A model generated the notes under the pieces. It did not search any database. It saw only the letters and a list, made by a program, of their open reading frames with translations, and was not told the DNA's origin. A stretch of 37,070 nt of DNA from Bacteroidota bacterium (GTDB lineage: Bacteria > Bacteroidota > Bacteroidia > Flavobacteriales > Weeksellaceae). Position numbers and translations under genes: made by a program. Numbering within the stretch: position 1 is the stretch's first letter; each line of letters opens with the position of its first letter. The stretch lies in the NCBI GenBank assembly GCA_023461035.1, contig JAEWOD010000014.1, positions 1 through 37,070 of the forward strand, written 5' to 3'. Below, piece by piece: positions 1 to 7,119 of the stretch.

Positions 1-132
1 CTGATCTGGGAGATGGGATTGGACGGTATGGCTGCATTTGATTTTGAGGATGAATGCCAGAGGAAATATGATTCGGACTGGGGCACAGTAAGTACTTTGC
101 CTGTGAATATGGTTTTGACAAGACAGCCGTAA
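1..132 (+). CDS. 3' end of an unidentified protein (partial)
   Basis: The window opens inside a reading frame that stays open for 43 codons and stops at TAA 130-132. The visible tail is acidic, with a stretch reading MAAFDFEDECQRKYDSDWG, and ends LTRQP. I do not recognise the family. A strong intrinsic terminator begins nine bases after the stop, which fits the end of a real transcription unit. With the two secreted-protein genes that follow it forms an AT-rich block. The start lies outside the window, so neither length nor function can be given. Confidence 0.55.
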   Translation: MIWEMGLDGMAAFDFEDECQRKYDSDWGTVSTLPVNMVLTRQP

Positions 133-140
133 TAGTTTAG

Positions 141-167
141 CAGCACCTGAAAAGGTGCTGTTTTTTT
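141..167 (+). terminator. Rho-independent terminator after the partial gene
   Basis: A perfect 8-bp stem (CAGCACCT, 141-148, with AGGTGCTG, 153-160) closes a GAAA tetraloop and is followed by seven T residues at 161-167. This is a textbook intrinsic terminator for the partial upstream gene. Confidence 0.9.
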
Positions 168-189
168 GAAAAATTTATTAAATTTAGAA

Positions 190-699
190 ATGAAAAAATT
201 AGCGTTAATTTTTTTGATTTTTCCCTGCTTTTGCTTTTCACAGAAGTCAAAGATAGATACTATCCGTTTTCGCTATTTCATTGAAGCAAGTCTTGGATCA
301 CCCCTATATGTCGAAATCACATATGGTAAGGATTTCAAAAGGTCAAGAGCGAAAATTTTAAAACATTCATATATTGGAAACATAAAATGGTTAGTGCCGG
401 AGGAAGAATTGATCTGGGCTGAGAAAGACATCAACTTACATTTTACAAAAAAACAATTAAAGGAAATTATTGAAGAAGCAAAAAAAATTGAACCGGATAA
501 AATAATGCCTGATTGGGTATATGAAAAGGAGATCATGATATTAGACGGTGATTCATATCAATTGTATTTTTCCAATTGGTTTGAAAATGATAAACCTTTG
601 GAATTGAATTTTTCAAACACTTGGTCTGATACTGAACAAAGAGGTTTGAATCAGTATAATAAAGTGGTTGATTTAATTGTAAAGACAGTTATGTATTAA
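190..699 (+). CDS. Small secreted protein of unknown function
   Basis: The protein has 169 residues from ATG 190. The frame extends upstream to TTG 166, but that codon sits in the T-tract of the terminator, and only the ATG gives a clean N-terminus. Residues 1-17 or so (MKKLALIFLIFPCFCFSQ) are a typical signal peptide with cleavage before the Gln, so the product is probably periplasmic or outer-membrane associated. The mature part is mixed alpha/beta with a charged helix (KKQLKEIIEEAKKIEPDK) and an aromatic C-terminal half. I recognise no domain. The next gene, which also starts with a signal peptide, begins 25 bases later, so the two may be co-transcribed. The sequence is AT-rich compared with pdxJ downstream. 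Confidence 0.7.
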   Translation: MKKLALIFLIFPCFCFSQKSKIDTIRFRYFIEASLGSPLYVEITYGKDFKRSRAKILKHSYIGNIKWLVPEEELIWAEKDINLHFTKKQLKEIIEEAKKIEPDKIMPDWVYEKEIMILDGDSYQLYFSNWFENDKPLELNFSNTWSDTEQRGLNQYNKVVDLIVKTVMY

Positions 700-724
700 A
701 AACATTTTCATATAATTTTTTGAA

Positions 725-1369
725 ATGAAAATTACGGCAGTTCTTTTTTTAATTTTTTCATCTTTCTGTTTTTGTCAGGAGCATATGATGGAATTGCCTG
801 TTTCGGAAGCTGTTTCGGAAAATGGGAAATACTCATTCATTTCATACGGTTATCATGATGACTATCTTACCCAAAAAGGCAAAACCTATGTTTACCATAA
901 CAGAAAGGAAATTTATACAATCGATAGAAATTTGGATTTGAGGGGAGGGTATAGTATCATTTCCAACGATGGGAAAACAATTACGTACATTACAAACGCT
1001 ACGGAATATTATACAGACGGACTTCAAAAAAATATAAGCATTTTCAGAGACGGGAAATTGGTCAAAGAATTTGACGAGCTTGAATTTACGGGTTGTAATA
1101 CGGATGATTTTGTTTATGATAGTTATTCAATGAATGAAAACCCCTGTAATTTATTTTACTTTAACAGAGATATTTTTGCTAAGGAGAAAACGAAGGAGGG
1201 TAGTTGGCTGAGGAAAAAAGACTTAGAGGGAAATTGGGTGTTGAGAGAAGATTTGGAAGAAGAGGAGTTATTTCTCTACAAAAATTACGTTTTCTCACAT
1301 AATGATACGGTATATGTTATAGACAAGAGAAAAATAGTAACGCTCTATGATTTGAATAAATTGGAATAA
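725..1369 (+). CDS. Secreted protein, N-terminal part of a split DUF6794-type gene
   Basis: This 214-residue ORF starts with a signal peptide (MKITAVLFLIFSSFCFCQ). It continues as a beta-rich region with repeated turn motifs (NGKYSFISYG, NDGKTITYI, DTVYVID) that resembles propeller-like or WG-type secreted proteins. It stops at TAA 1367-1369, immediately after LYDLNKLE. The same frame is then open without interruption to 2176 and encodes a DUF6794-like C-terminus. The text across the stop reads as continuous protein, so this is probably the N-terminal part of one longer gene. The local sequence KKDLEGNWVLREDLEEEE looks like a short internal duplication. Function is unknown. Confidence 0.65.
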   Translation: MKITAVLFLIFSSFCFCQEHMMELPVSEAVSENGKYSFISYGYHDDYLTQKGKTYVYHNRKEIYTIDRNLDLRGGYSIISNDGKTITYITNATEYYTDGLQKNISIFRDGKLVKEFDELEFTGCNTDDFVYDSYSMNENPCNLFYFNRDIFAKEKTKEGSWLRKKDLEGNWVLREDLEEEELFLYKNYVFSHNDTVYVIDKRKIVTLYDLNKLE

Positions 1370-1374
1370 ATTGG
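1355..1374 (+). repeat. 10-bp tandem duplication at the interrupting stop codon
   Basis: AATAAATTGG occurs twice in direct succession (1355-1364 and 1365-1374), and the TAA that ends the 725-1369 frame lies in the second copy. Removing exactly one copy would shift the frame, so the repeat alone does not explain the split gene. Confidence 0.85.
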
Positions 1375-1654
1375 ACATAAAAGATTTGAAGAAATTTATC
1401 CTGAAATAAAACATTACCAAAGTCTGGAAAATAAAATTTCTTCTCTGAAATACCCTTATCAGGAAGTATTTGATCTGACTAATCAAAAAACGAACGAAAG
1501 GCTTGGAAACACTATTGCCGACTTAATTAAACTAAAGAAAAAACCTCATAATTATGATGAAAGTCAAGAGTATAGGTTTTATTCTGTTCATATAACAGGT
1601 TATGCAAATAGAGAAGGAAGGTTCGAAATAGAAACACTTGAATGTAGTGAAGAT

Positions 1655-2176
1655 GTGAATAAAGCTGAAATAAAGAACTACATAGAGAAAAGTAAATTTA
1701 ATATCGGATTTATTCCAAAAGAGCTAGAGAAAGTTTATTTGAATTATGGAGTAGAATGGTACAGAAATCCAAATGATTCATTGGCGAGAATCGAATTAGT
1801 AGAATATAAAGAAAGGCAAAAAATAGAACGGGAAAGGAATCGTAAACTTGATACTATAAGCAATGTTTATATTCCCAAGGATTTAAATGACTGTTTTGTG
1901 CAGCTTGATATAATCCTTCCCAAAAAAGAAAGGGAGAAAATAAAGAAAGCAGGAACGGATGACCTTCATTTTTCCTTAGGATTATGGATTCGGAATAACT
2001 GGAGGATATGGGGAGGCTCTCGATTAGAGAAATATTTTAGGGATAGAAGTCCTTATATTCAACCTGATAATGTCTCATCAATTATTCTACGTAATTATTA
2101 CGAATGGCTGAATGGAAATGTTAACATCGCTGAAGAATGGGAAAAGGAAAACCCTGTTGTGAAAGATATGGAGTAG
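1655..2176 (+). CDS. DUF6794-like C-terminal domain ORF
   Basis: The ORF has 173 residues if read from GTG 1655, but its frame is open from 1370, directly after the TAA of the preceding gene, with no ATG in that stretch. Residues from about 67 on (NVYIPKDLNDCFVQLDIILP, then GLWIRNNWRIWGGSRLEKYF and IILRNYYEWLNG) match what I remember of DUF6794, a Bacteroidota domain of unknown function. The part before it (YRFYSVHITGYANREGRFEIE, then FNIGFIPKELEKVYL) looks like the linker found upstream of that domain in intact proteins. It has no signal peptide of its own, which argues that it is the C-terminal half of the gene starting at 725. Confidence 0.55.
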   Translation: MNKAEIKNYIEKSKFNIGFIPKELEKVYLNYGVEWYRNPNDSLARIELVEYKERQKIERERNRKLDTISNVYIPKDLNDCFVQLDIILPKKEREKIKKAGTDDLHFSLGLWIRNNWRIWGGSRLEKYFRDRSPYIQPDNVSSIILRNYYEWLNGNVNIAEEWEKENPVVKDME

Positions 2177-2181
2177 GATGT

Positions 2182-2910
2182 TTACTTTCTACTCCCCAAC
2201 TCAATCCTTTTCAAATACGCCTGAATCGTATTTTCCAGTCCCATATAGATTGCTTCCGAAATCAGTGCGTGCCCGATGGAAACTTCCGCAATTTCAGGGA
2301 TTTGTTCTATGAAGTATTGGAGATTATCCAAACTCAGATCATGTCCGGCATTCAGTGCTAAACCGTTTTTCAGTGCTTCATCAGCCGTTTCTCTGTAGGG
2401 TTTGATTCCGTGTAAATTTCCCTTTCCATACTCCCCCGCAAAACTTTCTGTATAAAGCTCAATCCGGTCTGCTCCTGTTGCGGCGGCAGCTTGCACCAGT
2501 TGAGGATTTGGATCCAGAAAAATCGAAGTACGAATGCCGTTTCTTTTAAATTCCGAAATGATTTCAGTTAAATAAGATTGGTGTTTAACGGTATCCCAAC
2601 CGGCATTGGACGTGATGGCATCATCGGCATCCGGTACCAATGTTACTTGTTCCGGTCTTACATCCAAAACCAGTTTCATAAAGCTGTCGACCGGTTTTCC
2701 TTCGATGTTGAATTCAGTTGTAACAACGGGTTTCAGGTCGTAAACATCCTGATAGCGGATGTGTCGTTCATCAGGACGTGGATGCACCGTAATTCCCCGC
2801 GCACCAAACTCCTGCGCTTTGATGGCGGCTTCTGCTACATTGGGCGTATTTCCGCCGCGAGCATTGCGCAGCGTCGCAATTTTATTGATATTGACACTAA
2901 GCTTTGTCAT
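2182..2910 (-). CDS. pdxJ: Pyridoxine 5'-phosphate synthase
   Basis: PdxJ condenses 3-amino-2-oxopropyl phosphate with 1-deoxy-D-xylulose 5-phosphate to make pyridoxine 5'-phosphate, the last ring-forming step of DXP-dependent vitamin B6 synthesis in the cytoplasm. The 242 residues match the usual length. Visible hallmarks are the N-terminal LSVNINKIATLRNARGG, the phosphate/active-site strand GITVHPRPDERHIR (His43), VTLVPDADDAITSNAGWD, and the C-terminal LNAGHDLSL and VSIGHALISEA loops of the TIM barrel. Its ATG lies inside the 3' end of the upstream channel gene (14-base overlap), so it is probably the second gene of a two-gene transcript. Confidence 0.95.
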   Translation of the reverse strand: MTKLSVNINKIATLRNARGGNTPNVAEAAIKAQEFGARGITVHPRPDERHIRYQDVYDLKPVVTTEFNIEGKPVDSFMKLVLDVRPEQVTLVPDADDAITSNAGWDTVKHQSYLTEIISEFKRNGIRTSIFLDPNPQLVQAAAATGADRIELYTESFAGEYGKGNLHGIKPYRETADEALKNGLALNAGHDLSLDNLQYFIEQIPEIAEVSIGHALISEAIYMGLENTIQAYLKRIELGSRK

Positions 2911-4180
2911 GATTTTGTTGAGTTATAAAAGGCTGTGAAATTTCCAAATCAAATTCCCTGCTTGCACTGATCAGATGATCAAAAATATCGGACTGAATTC
3001 GCTCATAAGCCAAAAAATCTGAAGACGTTGTAAAACAATAAATTTCGAGCGGCATTCCTTCCAGCGTTTGCTCTTTTTGACGAACCACCATTTTGTCATT
3101 TTTGGAAATATCGGAACGATTCATCAGATAATTCTCCGTATAAATCCGGAACACACCTATATTGGTCAATTGGCGTCCGTTGATGACATAATCTTTATGT
3201 GTAACCGAGCGATTGCTTTCCTTGATTTCTTCTTCTTTTAGTTGTATGTATGAGCTGATTAAATCAATTCGTCGGAATCGGCTGAGCAATTCTTCATCAC
3301 AGAATTTGAAAGAATTCACATTAAAGACCATCGGTCGCTTGATTCGTCGGGTATGCGATTCCAGCATAGTGGTATGGTTGGTGACTTCAGACGCAATCAG
3401 GTCATAAGTCGGAACGGTGGAAATCGTTTTATTGAAATTTTCAATTTTGGTAATAGCCAGATTAATTTCCTTTACCACGCCTTCGATCTGATATTTTGAA
3501 ACCGAGATCCAATCGCCTACTTTAATGCTTTTCGAAGTTGCAATTTGCAATCCGGACACAAAACCCAAAATAGAATCCCGGAAAATCAATAAAACCACAG
3601 CTGTCAAAGCTCCCAAAACAGTCAGAATGCTCTTGATATCGGTGTCAATTAATGTTGCAATGAATGTCAGAGCACCAAAAAATGCTACGAAAATTTTAAT
3701 CATTTGCCCAAATGCACGCACCCCCACCGTGGCATGACTTTCCCGTTCGTCATTTATGTCGATGATGGCATCGATTACACGGAAAATAAATCGGATGAAA
3801 ATCAAAATGACCAGTAACCCTATGACCTTATCGGCAAATTTGTCAATCCCATGGTATTTCTGAAAAACGTAAGGATCAATTTCTGTCAGCATCCAGACCG
3901 TTATAAAATGGATGAGTGTTCGGAAAACTTTGTGCGCATAAAACTTTTTGAGCCAGGTCAGTTTTGATTTTCTGGCTAAAATTCCCAGCAAACCCCCAAA
4001 TGTTTTCTGCAAGATGAAGTCAAATAAGAGCAGAACAATCACCCAAAATGCAACCTCCACAAATGGTAAAAATGCTTTGCTCAAAGATTCTCCAAAAAGC
4101 TCTTTTACCTGCTTTCGAACCACCTTGGCCAGATCGGTTATGTATTTGTTTGAGTATAATTTTGACGAAGCTTCGAACAC
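2897..4180 (-). CDS. MscS-family mechanosensitive channel (YbdG/MscM-like)
   Basis: This 427-residue inner-membrane protein should open on membrane tension and release small solutes during osmotic downshock. It has about five hydrophobic helices (roughly residues 38-60, 85-102, 118-140, 155-178 and 182-205). The last is the pore helix and runs into FRDSILGFVSGLQIATSKSIKVGDWISV, the MscS signature at the start of the beta domain. A soluble C-terminal domain follows. Length and topology resemble YbdG-type miniconductance channels more than the short MscS. The start is GTG (4178-4180); a TACCTTTG element 20 bases upstream supports it. The 14-base overlap with pdxJ suggests translational coupling, although no functional link is known. 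Confidence 0.88.
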   Translation of the reverse strand: MFEASSKLYSNKYITDLAKVVRKQVKELFGESLSKAFLPFVEVAFWVIVLLLFDFILQKTFGGLLGILARKSKLTWLKKFYAHKVFRTLIHFITVWMLTEIDPYVFQKYHGIDKFADKVIGLLVILIFIRFIFRVIDAIIDINDERESHATVGVRAFGQMIKIFVAFFGALTFIATLIDTDIKSILTVLGALTAVVLLIFRDSILGFVSGLQIATSKSIKVGDWISVSKYQIEGVVKEINLAITKIENFNKTISTVPTYDLIASEVTNHTTMLESHTRRIKRPMVFNVNSFKFCDEELLSRFRRIDLISSYIQLKEEEIKESNRSVTHKDYVINGRQLTNIGVFRIYTENYLMNRSDISKNDKMVVRQKEQTLEGMPLEIYCFTTSSDFLAYERIQSDIFDHLISASREFDLEISQPFITQQNHDKA

Positions 4181-4199
4181 GGTTTTTAAAAATTTCCTG

Positions 4200-4207
4200 C
4201 AAAGGTA
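4200..4207 (-). promoter_or_regulatory. -7 promoter element for the channel-pdxJ transcript
   Basis: On the minus strand this reads TACCTTTG, a perfect match to the Bacteroidota -7 consensus TAnnTTTG, 20 bases before the GTG start. No clear -33 TTTG is visible. Confidence 0.55.
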
Positions 4208-4251
4208 ATACCTATTGAAAATTTAACCGTTATCATAATCCTAAAAGATTG

Positions 4252-4259
4252 TATTTTTA
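4252..4259 (+). promoter_or_regulatory. Weak -7-like element before the DUF456 gene
   Basis: TATTTTTA matches TAnnTTTG at all but the last base and lies 5 bases before the ATG at 4265. That would make the transcript leaderless or nearly so. The candidate is weak. Confidence 0.25.
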
Positions 4260-4264
4260 CGCAA

Positions 4265-4771
4265 ATGGAAGATGTCCTTATCAAAATTTTTTTTGCAATT
4301 CTGATGTTAGTGGGCGTAGCGGGTGCTATTTTACCTGTTTTACCGGGTGCGCCGCTTGCGTTTGGCTCACTTTTGCTGGCAAAAACCCTGAACTTTTCTG
4401 AGCTCAGTTGGTGGATCATTGGGTTATTTGGAATTTTAACAATCGTTGGAATCATTTTGGACTACACAGTACCCATTGCCACTACAAAAAAAATGGGCGG
4501 CAGCAAATACGGAATTTGGGGATTGGTGATAGGATTTATCATCGGAATCATCTTTTCGCCATTTGGATTTGTCAGCATCATCATTGCGCCGTTTTTGGGT
4601 GCTTTGATAGGTGAATTGATGTATGATCAAAATAATCACAAAAGAGCTTTTAAAGCCGCAACAGGGTCGGTCTTAGGTTATTTTCTGACGAGCGGATATG
4701 GGATTTTGCTTTCTCTGAGTATGTTTGGTGTTTTTCTAGTCTATGATATAGTCAGGCATTATTGGAATTAA
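4265..4771 (+). CDS. DUF456 family membrane protein
   Basis: The 168-residue protein is almost entirely hydrophobic. Helices lie at about residues 5-40, 50-72, 82-115 and 130-165, separated by Gly/Pro-rich turns (GAILPVLPGAPLAFGSLLLA; TTKKMGGSKYGIWG). The paired PGxP and GGSKYG motifs are characteristic of DUF456, a widespread small integral membrane family of unknown function. It reads divergently from the channel gene and converges on the methyltransferase gene. The two stop codons share the bases TTAA at 4768-4771, leaving no room for a separate terminator. Confidence 0.85.
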   Translation: MEDVLIKIFFAILMLVGVAGAILPVLPGAPLAFGSLLLAKTLNFSELSWWIIGLFGILTIVGIILDYTVPIATTKKMGGSKYGIWGLVIGFIIGIIFSPFGFVSIIIAPFLGALIGELMYDQNNHKRAFKAATGSVLGYFLTSGYGILLSLSMFGVFLVYDIVRHYWN

Positions 4772-5244
4772 AACAATTCCATAGACTTTATCCCCTTTTC
4801 CAGTTCCAGTAGGAATTTTTTGCGATGAAGCCCGCCCGCATACCCTGTTAAACTTCCGTCTTTCCCGATCACGCGATGACAAGGAATCAGGATGGAAATC
4901 GGATTTTTCCCGTTTGCGCTTGCCGCGGCTCGAATTGATTTTTCATCTCCTAATTTTCGGGCTAAATCCAGATAAGAAATCGTTCTTCCAAACGGTATTT
5001 TTTGTAATTCTTCCCAAACAGACAATTGGAAATCAGTTCCTTGCGGAGCCAATTTGACATTGAAATTCCATTTTCCGTTTAAAAAATATTGATCCAACTG
5101 GTCAATTAATTGCCGGGCAATGTCCGGCTGATGGGGGGTTACGGCCGGTTCTTGGTCAAAAAACAGGATAGAATGGATTTCGGAGTCATTGCCTTTGATT
5201 TCCAGCCAACCTATTTTCGTTTTATATTTAGAAGTAAAATTCAC
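4768..5244 (-). CDS. ogt: Methylated-DNA--protein-cysteine S-methyltransferase
   Basis: This suicide repair protein moves the alkyl group from O6-alkylguanine (or O4-alkylthymine) in DNA onto its own cysteine. The 158 residues contain the invariant active-site motif PCHRVIG at 121-127 with acceptor Cys122. The DNA-binding helix-turn-helix precedes it (FQLSVWEELQKIPFGRTISY, then SIRAAASANGKNP). The C-terminus GYAGGLHRKKFLLELE is also typical. Its length fits the short Ogt type without an Ada regulatory domain. The start is GTG at 5242-5244. It is divergent from the rimP operon, with about 85 bases between the starts. Confidence 0.93.
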   Translation of the reverse strand: MNFTSKYKTKIGWLEIKGNDSEIHSILFFDQEPAVTPHQPDIARQLIDQLDQYFLNGKWNFNVKLAPQGTDFQLSVWEELQKIPFGRTISYLDLARKLGDEKSIRAAASANGKNPISILIPCHRVIGKDGSLTGYAGGLHRKKFLLELEKGIKSMELF

Positions 5245-5262
5245 TATTTCAAATAATTGTTG

Positions 5263-5270
5263 TATATTTG
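5263..5270 (+). promoter_or_regulatory. -7 promoter element of the rimP-nusA-infB operon
   Basis: TATATTTG fits TAnnTTTG perfectly. It would start transcription near 5275 and give a leader of about 55 bases containing the hairpin at 5297-5320. No convincing -33 TTTG is seen at the expected distance. Confidence 0.6.
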
Positions 5271-5296
5271 CATCGAATTTAAGGAGAAAATCTATG

Positions 5297-5323
5297 AAAG
5301 AGGGCCAATTAGCTCTCTTTTTT
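5297..5323 (+). terminator. Terminator-like hairpin in the rimP leader (candidate attenuator)
   Basis: AAAGAGGGC (5297-5305) pairs with GCTCTCTTT (5312-5320) around the loop CAATTA: nine pairs, one of them G-U, running into six T residues (5318-5323). It lies between the only good promoter element and the rimP start at 5331, so any transcript of the operon must read through it. This is the geometry of a transcription attenuator, and NusA, which modulates intrinsic termination, is encoded just downstream. Confidence 0.6.
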
Positions 5324-5330
5324 GTTCACT

Positions 5331-5798
5331 ATGAATCAGGAATCAGTAAAAAAATTAATTGACGAAGCCATTGAAGAAAATCCTTCGTTGTTTTTGGTAG
5401 ATTGGAAAATTTCAGCCGATAATGCTATTGAAATTTTGGTAGATGGGGATGAAGGTGTTTCCATAGATGAAATCGTGCGTATCAGCCGTCATGTCGAGCA
5501 TAATCTGGACAGGGAAGAAACCGATTTTTCGTTAAATGTTTCATCGGCAGGCGTAGGAAATCCTTTGTCTTTGCCACGACAGTTTAAAAAGAATATCGGG
5601 AGAACCTTAAAAGTTACCAAAACCGATGACGGGAAAGAGATAGAAGGCGAATTGACTTCAGTCGATGAAGAAGGAATCCGATTAAAGTGGACGACACGTG
5701 AGCCCAAACCGGTAGGAAAAGGAAAACATACCGTAGAAAAAGAAGAGAAAATAAAATATACAGAAATAAAAAAAGCGATAGTTAAAATCAGTTTTTAA
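5331..5798 (+). CDS. rimP: Ribosome maturation factor RimP
   Basis: RimP assists late assembly of the 30S subunit. The 155 residues from ATG 5331 show the family order: an N-terminal alpha/beta domain (EENPSLFLVDWKIS, then the EILVDGDEGVSIDEIVRISR strand-helix), the conserved FSLNVSSAGVGNPLSLPRQF, and a C-terminal SH3-like barrel (GRTLKVTKTDDG, GELTSVDEEGIRL). The C-terminal REPKPVGKGKHTV resembles flavobacterial homologues. A TTG at 5322 extends the frame by three codons but lies in the leader hairpin T-tract, so I take the ATG. nusA begins 12 bases after the stop, and the order rimP-nusA-infB is the classic operon. Confidence 0.95.
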   Translation: MNQESVKKLIDEAIEENPSLFLVDWKISADNAIEILVDGDEGVSIDEIVRISRHVEHNLDREETDFSLNVSSAGVGNPLSLPRQFKKNIGRTLKVTKTDDGKEIEGELTSVDEEGIRLKWTTREPKPVGKGKHTVEKEEKIKYTEIKKAIVKISF

Positions 5799-5810
5799 AA
5801 AATTAACAAA

Positions 5811-7046
5811 ATGGACAATATTGCATTGATCGAATCATTTGGTGATTTCAAAGATGAAAAAAACATAGACCGAATTACGCTGATGGCGATTTTAGAAGAG
5901 TCTTTACAAAGCGTATTGCGGAAAAAGTTCGGGTCAGATGATAATTTTGATATCATCGTCAATCCTGACAAGGGGGATTTGGAGATTTGGCACAACCGTA
6001 TCGTGGTAGAAGACGGAATGGCGGAAGATGACAGTGCGGAAATAGAATTGTCGGAAGCCCGAAAAATAGAACCGGATTTTGAAGTAGGGGAAGAAGTTTC
6101 GGAGCCGATTGCTTTAAAAGATTTGGGAAGAAGAGCGATTCTGGCATTGCGTCAAAATTTGGTAGCCAAAGTAATGGAGCATGACAACGCCAATCTTTAT
6201 GAACGTTTTAAAGATATGGAAGGAGAAATTGTTTCCGGCGAAGTTCACCACATTCGTCAGAAACATATCATCGTGATGGATGACGAACAAAACGAAATGA
6301 TTTTGCCACGTGAGAACCAAATCCCATCTGACTTCTTCCGAAAGGGAGAGTCGGTGCGCGCCGTAGTGGACGAGGTAAAATTAAAAGGAATAAAACCACA
6401 GATTATTCTTTCCAGAACTTCTCCTAAATTTTTAGAAAAATTATTTGAAACTGAAATTCCTGAAATTTTTGACGGCATCATTACCATAAAAGGCGTAGTA
6501 CGGATTCCGGGAGAAAAAGCAAAAGTGGCTGTAGAGTCTTATGATGACCGAATCGATCCGGTAGGAGCTTGTGTGGGTATGAAAGGCTCGAGAATTCACA
6601 CCATCGTCCGTGAATTGAAAAATGAAAACATAGACGTAATTAATTATACCAATAATTTACAGCTTTATGTATCAAGGGCTTTAAGTCCGGCGCGAATTTC
6701 CCGTATGGAAATAGAAGAGGCAGACAGCAAAGTAAAAGTTTATGTAAAACCGGAAGAAGTTTCCAAAGCCATCGGAAAAAACGGACATAATGTGCGTTTG
6801 GCAGGAAAACTACTAGGGATGGAAATAGATGTGTTCAGAGATATACCGCAAGATGAAGATGTGGAATTGGCAGAATTTGCTGACGAAATAGATGCATGGG
6901 TAATCGATGCCTTCCAAAAAATAGGATTGGATACAGCGAGAAGCATTTTGGAACAAGATGTAAACGACTTGGTATCCAGAACTGATTTGGAAGAAGAAAC
7001 CATCCATGAAGTTATCCGAATCTTAAAAGAGGAGTTGGAAGATTAA
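5811..7046 (+). CDS. nusA: Transcription termination/antitermination factor NusA
   Basis: NusA binds RNA polymerase and nascent RNA and controls pausing, intrinsic termination and antitermination. The 411 residues contain an N-terminal polymerase-binding domain (about 1-130), an S1 domain (about 140-205, GEIVSGEVHHIRQKHIIVMDD), and two KH domains with the RNA-binding loops GMKGSR and GKNGHN. There are none of the C-terminal acidic repeats found in E. coli NusA, as is usual in Bacteroidota. A short C-terminal helical segment ends LKEELED. It lies between rimP and infB, and its product may act on the leader hairpin in front of its own operon. Confidence 0.96.
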   Translation: MDNIALIESFGDFKDEKNIDRITLMAILEESLQSVLRKKFGSDDNFDIIVNPDKGDLEIWHNRIVVEDGMAEDDSAEIELSEARKIEPDFEVGEEVSEPIALKDLGRRAILALRQNLVAKVMEHDNANLYERFKDMEGEIVSGEVHHIRQKHIIVMDDEQNEMILPRENQIPSDFFRKGESVRAVVDEVKLKGIKPQIILSRTSPKFLEKLFETEIPEIFDGIITIKGVVRIPGEKAKVAVESYDDRIDPVGACVGMKGSRIHTIVRELKNENIDVINYTNNLQLYVSRALSPARISRMEIEEADSKVKVYVKPEEVSKAIGKNGHNVRLAGKLLGMEIDVFRDIPQDEDVELAEFADEIDAWVIDAFQKIGLDTARSILEQDVNDLVSRTDLEEETIHEVIRILKEELED

Positions 7047-7067
7047 ACCCCAACAAGAAAATAAAAC

Positions 7068-7094
7068 GTACTAAATTTAGAATTAGTACATTTG
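7068..7094 (+). promoter_or_regulatory. Internal infB promoter element overlapping an inverted repeat
   Basis: TACATTTG at 7087-7094 is a perfect -7 element 26 bases before infB. A 7-bp inverted repeat, GTACTAA (7068-7074) and TTAGTAC (7083-7089) with an 8-base spacer, overlaps its upstream edge. The pair could be an operator controlling separate infB expression, or the overlap may be chance. Confidence 0.45.
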
Positions 7095-7119
7095 CAAACT
7101 GAAAAATCCAAATCAATAT

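Larger units (their letters stand above)
725..2176 (+). pseudogene. Probable single DUF6794 gene interrupted by an in-frame TAA
   Basis: The two open segments share one frame, separated only by TAA 1367-1369. The first has the signal peptide and the second has the recognisable C-terminal domain but no good start. Joined, they give about 483 residues. Either the gene was inactivated by a recent mutation, the stop is a sequencing or assembly error, or the two halves are translated separately. I favour recent inactivation because codon-level sense is preserved on both sides. Confidence 0.55.

Noticed and set aside
166..189. TTG start for the first secreted protein
   Set aside because: The codon is in the terminator T-tract and the extra residues spoil a clean signal peptide that begins at ATG 190.
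5294..5362. 22-codon ORF (starting MKEGQLALFFVHY) overlapping the rimP start, possible leader peptide
   Set aside because: It lies inside the hairpin and runs into rimP out of frame; it has no run of regulatory codons, so the hairpin alone explains the region.
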